The notes under the pieces are model-generated. The model had not been told where the DNA came from. It saw only the letters and a list, made by a program, of their open reading frames with translations, and searched no databases. Of a DNA stretch of 64,000 nt, positions 25,413 to 40,300 are shown in pieces (the first letter of the stretch is position 1; every line of letters starts with the position of its first letter). The position numbers and the translations under genes were made by a program. This DNA is from Zelopaecilomyces penicillatus. Lineage: Eukaryota > Ascomycota > Sordariomycetes > Hypocreales > Pseudodiploosporaceae. Location: positions 2,678,501-2,742,500 of the forward strand of contig VCCP01000006.1 in NCBI GenBank assembly GCA_005765155.1, written 5' to 3'.

Positions 25413-28400
25413 TATTATCTACTTTAACTTTAATTAATTTATACTTTTAATTATATGTATATTTTATATATATAATTATAATATTTATAATATAATTAGG
25501 TTTTTTAATAAATAAATATCTTAGGGTATTTAAAGCTTTAGTATTTATTTTATTAATATCTATTTATAATATTTTTTTTAATCTAATTAATTTAAATTCT
25601 ATAATTAAATTATTTAATAATTTCTCTATAAATTATTAATTAAATTATTTAATAAAAATTATAGAGCTAGAATTATCTTAATCTATAATATATTTAATAT
25701 TATTATATACTATCTTAGTATTAATTCTATAGTTTAATTCTTTTTTTTAAATAATTTATTAATTTATAAATAATAAATAATATTAAAAGTGAGTTTTATA
25801 TTTAATATCTTAATTATTAATTATAATTCTAGGAATTCCTTAGTTATATAATAATAATAATCTTAATTATATTTTAGCTTATTATTTAATAATATAATAA
25901 TATAATCCTAGGATTAATATTAATCTTTTATTTTATTTATATATTATAATTATTATTATATTAAATAAATATTTATAATCTAATACTTTCTAGAATAATT
26001 ATAATACCTTTTTTAAAAGTCTTATAATAAAATTAATAGCTATTATATAAAAAGGTTTATATAGAGTTATTATTAATTATAATTCTTTTAATAATTTTAT
26101 TTAATTAATTAAATTTTTTAAGTATACCTTATAATAAGAAATTTATTATTTAATTTATTTTATTATTTTATAAAATATTAAATCTTTTAAAGTTATATTT
26201 ATCTTATATAATCCTATATAAAAGTTCTAATTATAAGCTTTTATTAAAACTATTATTATATAATTCTATAAGATATATAGCTTTATTATATTATTTAATT
26301 TAAATTAATATAATAACTTATTATTTATTAAAAATAATTTAATATTTATTAATCTTCTTTTTATATTAATTTCTTTTTTTTATTTTTATATTTTTAATAT
26401 TTTAATTATTTTAATAAATTTATAATTCTTGATATATCCCTTTATAAATTCTACTTTTAGTTTATTATTAATTAATACTATAATTATTAAATAATATATA
26501 TCTTTTTTTTAAATATTATTAAGCTTATTTATTATTATCTTTTTAATAAATTTTTCTATTTCTTTTTATAATATTTATTATTTATAATTAAAAATTATAA
26601 TAATATATTAAATATAAAATTAATTTTGTTTTAAGATATAATAAATATTTAGTTTATATTAATTTAAGTAAATAAATACTATTATTAATTAATAATTTAT
26701 CTTTATTAAATCTGATATTAATATATTAATATAATTAATTATTCCTTTTATTATTATATAATCTATTAATATTATTATTAATTTATTTAATAATTAGATT
26801 ATTATTTGAGTTTTTAATAAGATTATACTAGATATTTAATCTTAAGTTTAATTAGCTTATATCTTATTTTAGATTTTATTAATAATCTATTTAAAAATAT
26901 AATTAATTATATTTATAAGATTAATACTTTCTTATTATTCTATATATTATTTTATTTTCAATTATACTTATCTTAAGTATATTAATTTAGAATTTAAATA
27001 ATTTAATTAATAAATATATATAAAAAGACTTGAATAATAATATTATTAATTATAAATTTTTAAATAGTTTTAATATTATATATTTTTAATTCTTATAAAT
27101 TAATAATAATTATTTTATCTTTATATTTATTATATATTATATATTAATAGAAAAATACTAATATATCTAGTATTAATATATATTTCTTCTCTTTTAAAAA
27201 TAAAATTATCTTTTTTTATAAAAAAATAGAATAGATATCTAATATTAAAAATTTATATAATTATCTTAGGTTTATAATTATTTTATTTTTTTATTTTCTT
27301 TTAATCTATTATTAAATAATAAAAATAAGATAATTAAAATATATTAATTTTTTTATTTAATTTATATATCCTTATTTATAAAGCTTATTTATTATATTAT
27401 TAAGAAATCTTATATCTTTAACCCTTAATAAATATAGTCTTATTATTAGTTTTTTATAAGATTAATTCTTATTTTATCTTTATTATCTATTAGAATAATC
27501 TCTTCATTATATTATATATTATAAGCTTTAATTAATTTTATAATTATCTTAGCTTTTATAAGATTTATAGTATATATATATATATAAATTTCTTGTTTAA
27601 TCTTAATTTCTTTTAGTTTAATTAAGTTTATAATAAATCCTTTTTTTAGGTTTTTAATATTACTTTTATTTATTAAATATAATTTAATTTATTCTTATAA
27701 TACTTTTAAAGGTAAGTTTAATACTTTAATTATTTTATTAAATAGATTAAATTTATTATTTATTATCTTTATATAGCGTATTATTATATTAATATTTTTT
27801 AATAATATTATATAATATTTATATCTATTATAATTATCTAAATATCCTAGCTTTTATTTATATTAATATTTTATTATTTTATTTATATTATTTATTATTA
27901 TAATCTAATTAATTATTAATAATATATTAAAAATATTTATAATATATATAAAATCTATTATAATTATATCTTTTAATATAAAATAATATATTCTTTTTAT
28001 AAAATATAGATTATAATAATTAAAATATGTATTATTTATTAATATTTATTCTCTTAATCTTAATAATATTATTATATTTTATATTATTATAATTCTTAGT
28101 AAATTAATTTATATTTTATTTATATTTTAAAAGGTATTATTATATTATATATTATATAGATTTTTAATTTCTTTCTTATAATTAATATATTAATATTATA
28201 TTTATTAATAAAATTTATTTTTAATAATATATTAGGTTTTAGATCCTTTATTAATTAAATATTAATTATAAAATAAGTATATATTAAATTTCTATTAATT
28301 TAATCTATAATATAAAAATTAAATCTAGTTTTATTAATAATTTTTAATAGTTTAATTATTTCTTATATTAGTTTTAATTTATTTATTTTATAAAAGATTA

Positions 28401-29132
28401 TATTTAATAAATTCTTTTAAAGCTATTCTTTATTAATTAATATATTTAAGTATATTAAATCTATTATTATAATTATAATTATTCTATTTAATAAAAAATT
28501 TATTTTAATCTTTAAATAATTATATTTTATTAATTTATTATTATTTAACTTTTAATTTATTTTAATTATTTAATCTTAATAAAAATAAAGATATATTATA
28601 ATTTAATGTTTTTTTTTTATTAATTAAAAGTTTTTAATTAATTTAATAGCTTAAAGGATTTATAAAATACTTTTTTTCTTAATATTATATAATTATTTAT
28701 AAATGTATAATATATTAATAAAGATTTTATTTTAAAATATATATTATATTTTAGAAAAGTCTTTTATATATTTTTATTTTTATTAATAATATATCTAGAT
28801 ATTATATATAAAAAGGATAATTCTATTCTTTATTTAATTTAATAATCTAATTAATTATTTAATAATTTAATTAAAAGAATAAATAAATAAAAGAATAACT
28901 ATTTTAATATTTTAATATAAATAATATAAATAATTATAATAATTACTTATTATTATTAAAAAAAAATTAATCCTTTATTATTTATTTATTTATTATATAA
29001 TTAATTTTATATATTATATTATTTCTTTTTAAACTTTTATTATTATATATTATTATATTTAGCTTAATGTTTAAGATTATAATATTTATTTATAAATCTA
29101 ATTTTATCTAGGATATAGTATTATCTAGATTA
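25413..29132. other. AT-rich stretch between repeat C and Copia-B, no gene recognised
   Basis: No usable ORF on either strand. RIP-like composition suggests an old transposon interior. A segment near 28790 (tatataaaaaggataattc) recurs near 50655. I looked for LINE, Gypsy and Copia reverse transcriptase motifs by eye and found nothing I can defend. Confidence 0.45.
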
Positions 29133-29137
29133 ATTTT

Positions 29138-29341
29138 TATTAAAATAAATGGGTTTTTTATATAACAGCCTAACCTATTATCCTCTAGCAGCCAGACCTA
29201 TTATAGCTTAGCAGCTAAAAACTGTTATAGCTTAGCAGCTAGACCTATTATAAGACCTAAGATGCTTAAGCAGCCTGACCTGCTATATAGGGCTAGACTA
29301 GTAAAATAAGGGCTTATCTCTTATATCCCTCCCTTTCTTTA
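29138..29341 (+). repeat. Copia-B 5' LTR, truncated
   Basis: It matches the first 200 bp of the LTR at 47202-47656 (gggttttttatataacagcc, then cagccagacc units) and stops at ctttcttta, where the minus-strand Copia LTR begins. Confidence 0.75.
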
Positions 29342-30183
29342 TATTGTAATTTATAGTATAAGGTTATAATTAAAGCTAGTAGTTATCGTAGTAGTTTGAT
29401 GGCTGGGTTGAACACACCCCCTTACTAGTTGACTAAGCCGTAGCTATATAAGCTGCACTTAGGGGGATTGAACTGTATAAGTAGATAGGCTATACCCGGG
29501 CCATTTGAATGGGCAGATATTATCGAATTCAAGTTTTTTTTTCCCCCTTCTACCCAAGAATTTTCCAGTGCATTTAAAAGACTAGCTATTAAAAAGCTAT
29601 CTTCTTTATCTGATCAGTTATGGGATGATCAATTGATCCCTCAAGTTCAATTCATTATATCGCCGCTTCGTAGCTTTTCTTGCCTATTTAATCCTTACAG
29701 ACTACGCTGGCTATGCAACTACCCTAAAATCACCCTGTAGTTCTGTGGGTGGTGTTGGTGTTGTTGTGTGTGTTATTTTCCCCTTATCAAAGTAGAAGAA
29801 AGGCAGCGAATAGTTATCTAGAGTAAATTCTAAAGAAAAAAAGAAAGAAGTGATTATATTATTAATATAAAAAGAAAGCAGGATTTAACTAGAAATCTAA
29901 TTATCTTATATATCTATATAATACTAGAATTATTTAGAATTATTTAAGAATTCTAAATAATATTTTTTTTAGATTTCTAAGTATTTTAAATAATAAAAAA
30001 GAGAGAGGTATAAGAGATAAGCTCTTATTTTACTAGTCTAGCCCTATATAACAGGTCAGACTGCTATTTTATAGCAGGTCTAGCTGCTAGGATTATAGTA
30101 GGTTTAACTGCTAAGCTATAGTAGGTCTAGCTACTAGTCTTATAATAGGTCAGATTATTATATAAAACCTATTTATTTTAATA
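29342..30183 (-). repeat. Copia copy 2 3' LTR (reverse), interrupted by a Gypsy LTR
   Basis: It starts tattgtaatttatag (from TATTGCAATTTGCAG) and ends ttattttaata before ctctctttaataagc, the reverse of the polypurine tract. Without the nested Gypsy LTR (29395-29790) and its duplication it is about 441 bp, shorter than other copies because it has fewer U3 units. Confidence 0.8.
29395..29790 (+). repeat. Solo Gypsy LTR, almost free of RIP
   Basis: 396 bp, TTTGATGGCTGGG ... CCCCTTATCAA, flanked by a perfect 5-bp duplication agtag (29390-29394 and 29791-29795). It retains many CA, TG and CG dinucleotides, in contrast to the other Gypsy LTRs here, and shows the ancestral LTR sequence. Solo LTRs arise by recombination between the two LTRs of one element. 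Confidence 0.93.
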
Positions 30184-32400
30184 CTCTCTTTAATAAGCTA
30201 TATAGTATATAGCTAGCTTTTAATAGAGGGTTTTTATAGATTTAATAGGCTTAAAAAGCCTTAAAAAATAAGGCCTATTAAAGCCTTAATTAATCTATTA
30301 ATAAATATAGCCTTAATTATAAAATAATTTATTTTAAATAACCTATTAATTATCTTTTATTTAATATAATAGAATTTTAATAAGATATATTTAATTTAAA
30401 TATATTAATTAAGGTTCTTAATATTACTTATAAAGGCTATATTATTATAATATAGGTTTATAGATTATTAAAAAGGGATTTTTAGTTTTATAAAAAGCTT
30501 ATAGAGCTATTTTAGCTTTTTTATAATTTTTATTAAAGTATTTGATTTAGCTTTTATAATTAAGAGGATTATAATAATTTATTTCTTTATCTTTTAATAG
30601 ATAGGCCTATTAACTAGGTTAAAAAGATACCTATAAATAAATTTATTAATAGCTTTATAGCCTATAAAATCATTATTTAAATAGCCTAATAATTAAAGAG
30701 TTAATTATTTAGCTTATATAAAATCTAAAGCCTTATAAAGGATAATTAATTCTTTAAAACCTTTTAAATATTTTAAAAGGTTTTTAATTATATTATAATA
30801 ATTAATATAGCTTTATTATATATATTAAAAAAGCTATTAAATTAAAAAGATTATATTAGGCCTAGAAAGTAATATAAGATATATTAAAGTCTTTATAATT
30901 TATTAATAAATCTATTATTTAATAAAGATAAAAACCCTTTTTAAAGATTCTTTTAATACTTTAAGTTATAAAAATATAATTATAAAGATTATATCTTATA
31001 ATTAAAGCATTAAAAAGCCTTATTAATATACTAAGATTAATATAATTATAGCTCTCTATTAGCTTAATTATAATTAATTTAAATCTTTAAAAAAAAGATT
31101 ATAAGGCCTTTATCTTTTATAATAAAAACCTTATTTAATAAGTATTTTAGTTTATTAATATAGGATAGGTTTAATTTTATAATAAAGCAGTTATTAATAT
31201 AGATTATAATAAAGATATTAATCTTAATATTGATAAAGATAATTAAATTAAAGATTAAGGGTTAGAATTCTAATATAGCTAATAATTTAATTAATTATTA
31301 TTATTATTTATAAAGGCCTTACTTTAATTTATATAAGGCCTTTTTTAATAGAATAACCTATTTTATAATAGGATTATAGTTTAATTTAATTAATAAGATT
31401 ATTAAAGGTTTATTTTTAGGTATTTAAATCTTTATAAAAAAAGAAAAGCCTTTTAAATATTCTATAAAAATATCCTTAAATAACTGATTATTTAAAAAAG
31501 CCTTTATAAAGTTAATTTACTTAATTTCCTAGTTATAAAAGGCTATTAAAGCTAGTAAAATCTATTAGATAAAGAAAATACTAATAATTATAAAGATTTT
31601 AAAGTAATCTTTTCCTTTAGTTTATATAAAACCTTTTATAATAAGCCTAGTCTTATATTTTAAGGGCTGATTTTATAAATTCCTTTTAAATTTGAAAATA
31701 AATTTATTTTTTAAGATTTTTTAATCTTTTAGAATCTTTAAAAAAAAAGATAAAATATATAACTTTAATTTATAAAATTTAATAGAATTTATTATAAATA
31801 ATATTAATCTATTATTTTTTAATAAAATCTTTTAAAGCTTATTTTTAATTAATAGGTTTTAAAAAAGCTTTAATTATAAATTTTATTTTTAGTTTATAAT
31901 AGATATTTATAAAATAAATAAGATCTAGTTATATAAGCGTAAGGTTTTTTAATAGTTATAGTAATTATATTAAAGGCTATAATAAAGGCTATAATAGCTA
32001 TAAAGGTTATTATAATATTTATAGCAGCTATTATAATAACTTTAATATAGATTCTAATAGCTATATAAGTCTTTTAGCTTGGTTAAAAGCTTATAAATTA
32101 GTTATACTTTTTAGAATAGATTAGTTTATTAATTTTAATAAGATATAAAGCTTTTTTAATTCTCTTTTTAAATTAAAAGAGCTTTAAAATCTATAAAAAT
32201 TATCTTTTAAGCTCTAGCTTATAAAGCTTATTCCTTTTATAATATAAAAAAAAAAGATCTTAATTATCTATTAATAAAAGGGTATATAAATTAAATAAAT
32301 ATCTTTATTTAATATAATTAATAATCTAGCTGGTTTTATTTTAAGGCTTAGTTTAGTATTTTATTAATACTTTTTAATAGGGATAATAATCTTATAATAG

Positions 32401-32792
32401 TTTAATAACTGGGTTAAATACACCCCTTTATTAATTGATTAAGTTATAGCTATATAAGCTATATTTAGGGGGATTAAACTATATAAATAGATAGGCTATA
32501 TCTAGGCTATTTAAATAAACAGATATTATTAAATTTAAGTTTTTTTTTTTTCTATCTAAGAATTTTCTAATATATTTAAAAGATTAACTATTAAAAAGCT
32601 ATCTTCTTTATTTAATTAATTATAGAATAATTAATTAATCCCTTAAATTTAATTTATTATATTACTACTTTATAGCTTTTTTTATTTATTTAATTCTTAT
32701 AAATTATATTAATTATATAATTATTTTAAAATCATTTTATAGTTCTATAGATAGTATTAGTATTATTATATATATTGTTTTCCTTTTATTAA
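32401..32792 (+). repeat. Gypsy copy 2 5' LTR
   Basis: 392 bp, starts tttaataactgggtt and ends cttttattaa. Same length and order as the solo LTR at 29395-29790, with many G-to-A and C-to-T changes. Confidence 0.85.
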
Positions 32793-35700
32793 AACTAATA
32801 ATTAAGATAGAGGGATATCTTATTTACTTTATTATTAAAAGGATTAATTAATACCAGATTAATAATATAATATATTTAAAGATACTTTTAAGCTATTATA
32901 AAGATTAATCTAAGAAAAATTATTATAAATACCTTTATAAGACCTTTTAATTAATATAATTAAGAGATACCTTTAAGGATAATAACTTAGAAATCTAAAA
33001 ATAAAAGAATTAAATTTATTTATTAAAAAACCTAAAATCTATAAAACAGAGATATTATATATTATCTTAATTAAATAATAAGGTATTATTAATTTCTTTT
33101 TTATTAGAATCTAATATTATAAAATATTAAATTATTAAAAGAAAAAATAAAGGAATATTTAATTCTAAGATAAGCTTTTATTTAGAATATATATAAAAAA
33201 TAATTTATATATTAAATATTAGATTAAAAAGATAAGGTATCTTAAATTTATTAAATTTATTTAATTAAAATATAAATAAATATAAAAAGAATTATTATAG
33301 ATAATTAGCTTATATAGCTTTTAATATTAATTACTTAATTAATAATAAATAATATTAGCTATATATTAATCTTTAATTTTATTTTTTTATATTATAAATT
33401 AATATTCTAATAATTTAATTAATCTTAGGAAATATTTTTATCTTTTTTTTCTTTTTATAAATCTTATTTTTAATATTAAAAAAGCCTTTTATTTAAAAGT
33501 AATCTTAATATTTTAGAAATAAGATATTATTTAATTATAATAATATAAGATTTATTATCCTTAATTTAAGTATAATACCTATTCTTAAAGAAAAGATTTT
33601 ATATTAATACTAAAATATAATTAATAAAATATTATTATATAAGAATTAAGATAATTCCTTTCTAAATTAAATATTTAAATATCTTAATAATAAAAAGCCT
33701 TTATTATTATTTAATCTTTTTAATATATTATTAACCCTTAATTTAAGCAGATATTCTTTATATTAAAAAAGAAGATCTTTAAATAATTTTAATTCTATTA
33801 TTAAAATTATTATTTTTAAGATTATTATCTTTAATATCCTTATTTTAAGTATTCCTTTATCTAAGATAATATTTATTATAAATTCTAATAACCCTTCTTT
33901 TAATAGATCAAGCTTATAATTAATTAATTAATTAAAGGATAATATTATTAAGAGTTTTTAATAAAGTATTATTAAGATTAATACTATTCTTTTTAATAAT
34001 CTTAAGGATATTCTTATTATAAATAAATCTAAGAGATATATTATTAATCTTAAGCTTATTAAATACTTTAATAGAATTAATATTATTAAATATCTTTTAA
34101 GCTATAAACTTAAAATAAAAGATAATAATATAATAAAAAAATAAAAATATAATTATTTTATATATTATATAATTAATATTTATAAAGATATTATTTAAGG
34201 ATTTATTTATAATCTTTTATAAATAAAAGCTAAAAAAGTATTAAAAAACTATTTTTTTAAAAAAGATTTATAATAATTAAGATTATATAAAGATTATTTA
34301 AAAGTATTTAAATAATAATACTTAAAATCTATTAAAAATATTTTAGATTAATTTAATAAATATAGATTTTATACTTCTTAATATAATTTAAATTAAGAGG
34401 ATTTAAAACTATTATCTTATATATTATATAAGATTATATTAATAAGGCTTTTTATTAAGGTTATTTAAATAAATTCTATTAATAATCCTTATAAATTTAA
34501 GAAGATATTATATAAGCAGCTTTAAGGATACTTTAATAATTAAATAACTATTAAACTAGCTATTAAATAGTATAAGACTTTTAATAATTTTAGAAATTAG
34601 ATAAATATTATTACTATTAAAATAATACTTAATTAAATTATTATAATAAAGAATCTGATTATATAGGATCTTTACCTTAAAGAAAAATTCTTTTTATTTA
34701 TTATTAAGATTATAACCCCTAAAGCTAAGCTAATAGATATAAAGAAATTAATTAAGCTTATTAATAATCTTAAGATTAATATAACTATTAAAGAAGATAT
34801 TATTTAAATAATTATTAAAATATAAATAGATATTAATATATATATTAATAAAGATTTATAATATAAAGGCTTAATAAATTTTTTATTTAATTAAATAATA
34901 TTTAATCTTAATAATAATAAGGATTTTAATATCTTTTTCTTTTAAAAAAGATAGAATAAAAATAATTACTAATATTATAATTTATTAAATTATTTTCCTT
35001 TCTATTATAATAAATTAATATATAATACTAAACTTAGGTTTTATATATATAATTTATATACTAGAATATTAAATCTAGGATATATTATAAACTAAAATAT
35101 AATTCCTTTTACTATTATATAATAGTTCTTTAAGATAAAAGGATATTATTAAAAGCTTATAATAGCTTAAGCTATTAACCTTTTTAATTATATAGTTATA
35201 TCCTTTATTCCCTTAATTAAAGCTAGAGCCTTTTAATACTTTAAATAGATATTAAATAAATATAAAAATATAATCTTTAGAAAATATATCTTTTATTTAA
35301 GCCTTAAATAATAACTTATAAAGTTATAATACTTAGATATTATATTTAATAAAAATATAATTTAAATTTCTTTTATATTATTTTCTTAATATAAAGATAT
35401 AAAGGATTAAAAAATATTAATATATATAATTAATATAAATATTAATAAAAAAAAAGATAAAGAAATAATAATAAAGAATTAATTAAACCTTTAATTATTA
35501 TATATTAAAAGCTTACTTTTAAGGCTATCCTACTATTAAATAAGATAATATCTTTTAATTTAATAATTATACCTAAGAATATATTATAAATAATAGATTA
35601 AAATATAAGATTTCCTTATTATTAATTAAAACTAAAAAAGATCTTATTTATAAAGATAATTATTATATTATTTTATATATTAATTAATCTTAATTTAAAG

Positions 35701-38700
35701 CTTAGGATAATTATAAGCTAGGATCTATTAGATTAGATTAAAGATATAATAGAAATCCTTTATATCCTTAGGAATAGATTAAATAATCCTATATCTTTAA
35801 TAAAGCTAAAGAATATAATAAGAGTAATTTAAATTTATTTATAAATAAGGTATAATAAAGCCTTTTTTAATAAATTAATTAAATAATTATATACTAGTAT
35901 TATAATTATAATTAAGATATAAAAAGAAGCCCTTTTTAATTATAGCTAGTATTAAATAATATTATTTAATTAAGGTTAATATAATATAGATTTATTAAGC
36001 TTATATTATTTTTATATTCTGGAATTAATTAAAGATAATCTTTATAATAATATAAGCTTCTTTTTTAATAAGGTATCTTATAGGATTACTTAAATATATT
36101 TAGATAGCTATTAATTATTAAATATATTTAGATAGCTATTAATTATTAAATATATTTAGATAGCTATTAATTATTAAATATATAATAAATACCTAAGATT
36201 TAAATTAGGATTAATTCTTAAGAAAGAAAAGTAATAAATATATTTATTAATTTAGGCTTTAAAGGTAATATTATCTTAAAATTATTAACTAAAAAATATA
36301 GGGTTAAATATAATTTAATTAAGATTAAAATAATATTATTCTTTAAATAAATTATTTAAATAATTAAGGAAGTAGAAGTTTAATTCTATATAAGAACTAT
36401 TTAGATATCTATTTATTTATATATAATATTAAATAGAATTATAATATCTTTTATTTTAAGGATATTATTTATTAAAATAATTAAGCTATTATTTAATTAT
36501 TCTTAAAAGGGTAAAGACTTATATATATAGTATTAAATAAAATAAGTATAAATAATTACTTTTATTATAGATATTATTTATTAAGAATAAAATAAACCTA
36601 ACTCCTTAAAAAATTAAATATTAATTATATTATTAAAGGTATAATTAATAATAAAGAATTAATTAATTTAAAATAGTTTCTTAAAAATAATAAAGAAATA
36701 TTAATAAAGCTTAACTTTAATAATAATAAGATAATTATTAAAAGTATATTAATAGAGTCTATAACGCAGTATATTAAAGCTCTAAAAGTAATTAAGGTTA
36801 AATTAGATTCCTTAAAAAAAAGACGAAATCTAAAAAAAGAGGAATATATTAATTATATAATCCCTTTAAGGTATATATCTATATCTTATATAAAAAAAAG
36901 ATTAATAAAATTAATTTTATTAATAATATTTCTTTAAATAGGTTTATATCTAATAATAACTTATTTTAAAAAAAAAGAAATAAGAGAAAATAAAAAAAAG
37001 AATTAATTTAAATATATCTTTTATTAAATATATTATCCTAAAGTTCTTTAATATATCTAAAGAATCCTAATTTTATAAAGAATACCTTAAAAAAATCCTC
37101 TTTTAAATTAAGGATATATTAATCTAATAGAAGATTAATATTTTCTTAGAGATCCTTTATAATAAAGAATAGGCTTTATTTTAATAATTTAAAGAAAATA
37201 AAATATTTAATTTATTAATTATATCTCCTTAAATTATTAAAGTAATTTCTTATTTAATCTAATAGATATATTCTATCCTTGTTTTATAAGGATTAAAAGT
37301 AAAAGCTATAAAGTTATTAAAGGTATACTTTAAGAATTATATATTAAAAAAGTCTTATACCTTTTATAGGAATTAATATTTCTTTATTAAGAAAAAGGAT
37401 AAAAGGCTTTATTTAATTAATACTATTATAAAATATAATACTATTATTTTTAAAGATATATTTATCCCTTTTAATATTAATTCCTTTAATAAAGATTTCT
37501 TTATATATACTATACTTTTATTATTAGATTTCTTTTTTAATTATAATTAAATCCTATTAAATAAAAAAAATAAGGATTTTATTATATTTTCTTTTATTAT
37601 TAATCTTTTAAGAATATATATACTCTCTTAAAGTATTATAAATTTTATAGCTTAGTTTATAAGAATTATAATTTAAATATTATTTAATCTTATTTTAAAT
37701 ATTTATAAACCCTTTCTTAATAATATTATTATATATAGATTATAATCTATTTATAATAATAAAAAAGTTCTTCTTAGAATATAAAAATATATATTTAAAT
37801 ATTTATAAAACCTTAATAAAATCCTTTTTAATATTAAGCTTTTTAAATATATAATATTAAAAGGGAAATTAAGATATTATTAAAATATAATTATTATTAT
37901 TAGATTTCTTTATAGAATATTTAAAAGGAAATTAATTAAAGAGAAGATTATTAAGATCCTAGAATAGTTTATTTATTATAATATAATAGATATTAAAGCC
38001 TTTCTTAAATTTATTAATTATTATTAAATTTAGATATATAACTTTATTATTATTACTCTTTTCTTTATTACTTTATTATAAAAGGAAGCCCTTTAAAAAT
38101 AGAAAGAATTATAATTAAAGGTAATAACCAAGCTTAAAGATATAACAATAACTACCCCTATTTTAATATTATTTAATCTTTTTAAAAAGAATAGAAAAAT
38201 TATATTTATAATAAATATTAGCCTTAAAGGATAGAAAGCAGTTTTAATATAAATCCTAGATAAATAATAATACTTAATTAGATTTAAAAATAATTATTAA
38301 AATAAGATTAAATATAAGTATAATATAATAAAATAAAAGTATAAAACTATTTTTTTTATATTTTAAAGGTTTAAAGAATATATCTATAATATATAATTTA
38401 TTTTAGAGATAGATATATATATCCTTATATACTAGCTTAATAATATTATTTATAATATATTAAGTAATCTTATTATCTATTAGATTAATTATATTATATT
38501 ATTTAATTTTATTATTAAATATATTCTTAAGAAAAATAATAGTATAATAAATAGATTTTCTTAGAAAGGATTAAAGCTATTTAATTAAATAAATATTAAA
38601 ATTAAAAAGGATTTAAAGGATATAATTAATATATATCTTAGGTTAATATAATTAAATATATTAAAACCTGGATATTCTATAGAGTTCTAGTAAATTATTA

Positions 38701-40300
38701 GATTTCTATATTTATTAAAGAGATTATTTAATCTTAATAAAGTATAATTTAAAATATTATATTAAAAAGCTTAAAGATTCTTTATTAAGGATAAAAAACT
38801 TTAATTAAGACTAATCTATAAAGGAAACTATTTTATATTAATTATTAATAATTTATTTATTTATAAGAAATTAATAATAAGCTATTATATAGCTTAAGGG
38901 TATAAAGATAAAGTAATTATCTTTAAAACTCTTTTTAATAGATATTATTAAAGAAAGATATAAAATAATATTTCCTTAATAATAGCCTATTATTTTAAAT
39001 ATTAAAGGTTTATATTATAATAAGATAGAGAATTAATAATTTTAATATTATTTAAATAGTTAATATTAAAAATATACTTTAATTTATAATATATATTATT
39101 TAATTATAATATAAACTTCCTTATAAAAGCTTATTATAATTTAATTAGATAAATAAAAGTTTAATTAATATAATAGGTTAATTTAAGGGTTATAATTAGA
39201 TTTATTATAACCTTAATATAATAATATAGATTTATATTTTATATAGTTATTAATAATAAATCTAAAATAAAAGAGCTTCTCCTTTAAATATTATTTAATT
39301 AAGGTATAAAATATATTTAAATATCTAAGTATAATCCTATAATTAATTCTATAATTAAAGTTAATTATTAAAGCCTTATATCTATAATAATAAAGATATT
39401 AAAAGGGGACTTTAAATAGATAAGATACCTTAAAATAATTATTCTTATAAATAAAACTATAATTAAATTATCCTATAGCTTCTCTATCTTTTATCTTATA
39501 TATAGATATAATTTTATCTTATTATTTAAAGTTAAATTTCTAATATAAAGGCTTATTAATTAGGATATTATTATTAATATTAAGGATTTATTTAAGTCTT
39601 ATATTTAAATACTAGAAAGAAGATTAAAAGATATAATAAAGGCTAGAGAAAAGATAATTAATTTTAAAAAAAAGCTAATAATAAAAATAAATATTATTAA
39701 TAAATATATACTTTAATTAAAATATAATTAATTAATACTAAATAATCTAATATTTATATATAATATATTTAAGAAATAGAATAAATCCTATATAATAAAA
39801 ATAATAATATATTAATATAGCTTATATTAAATTACTTTATAAATAGATATTATTAAAGTATATATACTTTATATAATAAATAGGATTCTTTTATATAAGA
39901 TTTATTCTGGAAATTATTTAAAGAAGTTTATTAAAGATAAGTATAGCTAATAGATATTTAATATTAATATATAGCTCTTTAAACTTAAAGATAAACAATA
40001 ACTATATAAGGAAAAAAAAGGATTAAGATTATTAAATCCCTTTATATATTTTAATTTATCTATTAATTAAATAATACCTTAAGACTTTAACTCTAATATT
40101 AATCTTAAAAAAGATTTCTTAGATTTATTATTAATTATTAAATCTTAATTTAAAATTATAATCCTTAGCTTAATTTAATATTAAAAGGGTATATATTAAT
40201 TATATTTACTTTAAATATATATATAATTTCTTATATACTTAAATTAAAGATTTCCTAATTTAAATTTTATTTAAAAATCCTTAATAAAAAGGATCTTAAT
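32793..40300 (+). pseudogene. Gag-pol relic of Gypsy copy 2
   Basis: No ORF survives, but the order of decayed motifs is that of Gypsy. Around 34970 lies a Cys/His-knuckle-like gag segment; at 37350-37730 RT blocks (FF.KKK..RLY, then YN..L...K.); near 38220 the 'S.KG' start of RNase H; near 39330 integrase sequence resembling KYNP followed by HQ-type residues, the fungal Gypsy 'YNP..NG..ERGH' block. Integrase after RNase H fits Gypsy. The end near 40300 is approximate. Products would be capsid, protease, RT and integrase of the cytoplasmic particle, none of which can be made. Confidence 0.6.
36094..36178. repeat. 28-bp minisatellite in Gypsy copy 2, 3 copies
   Basis: Units built on tagatagctattaattatta begin at 36101, 36129 and 36157. 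The matching place in Gypsy copy 1 (about 10550) has one unit, so this is a copy-specific expansion. Confidence 0.9.

Noticed and set aside
25413..29132. Minus-strand LINE reverse transcriptase
   Set aside because: A few translated stretches looked LINE-like, but no catalytic box or endonuclease motif could be defended in such decayed sequence.
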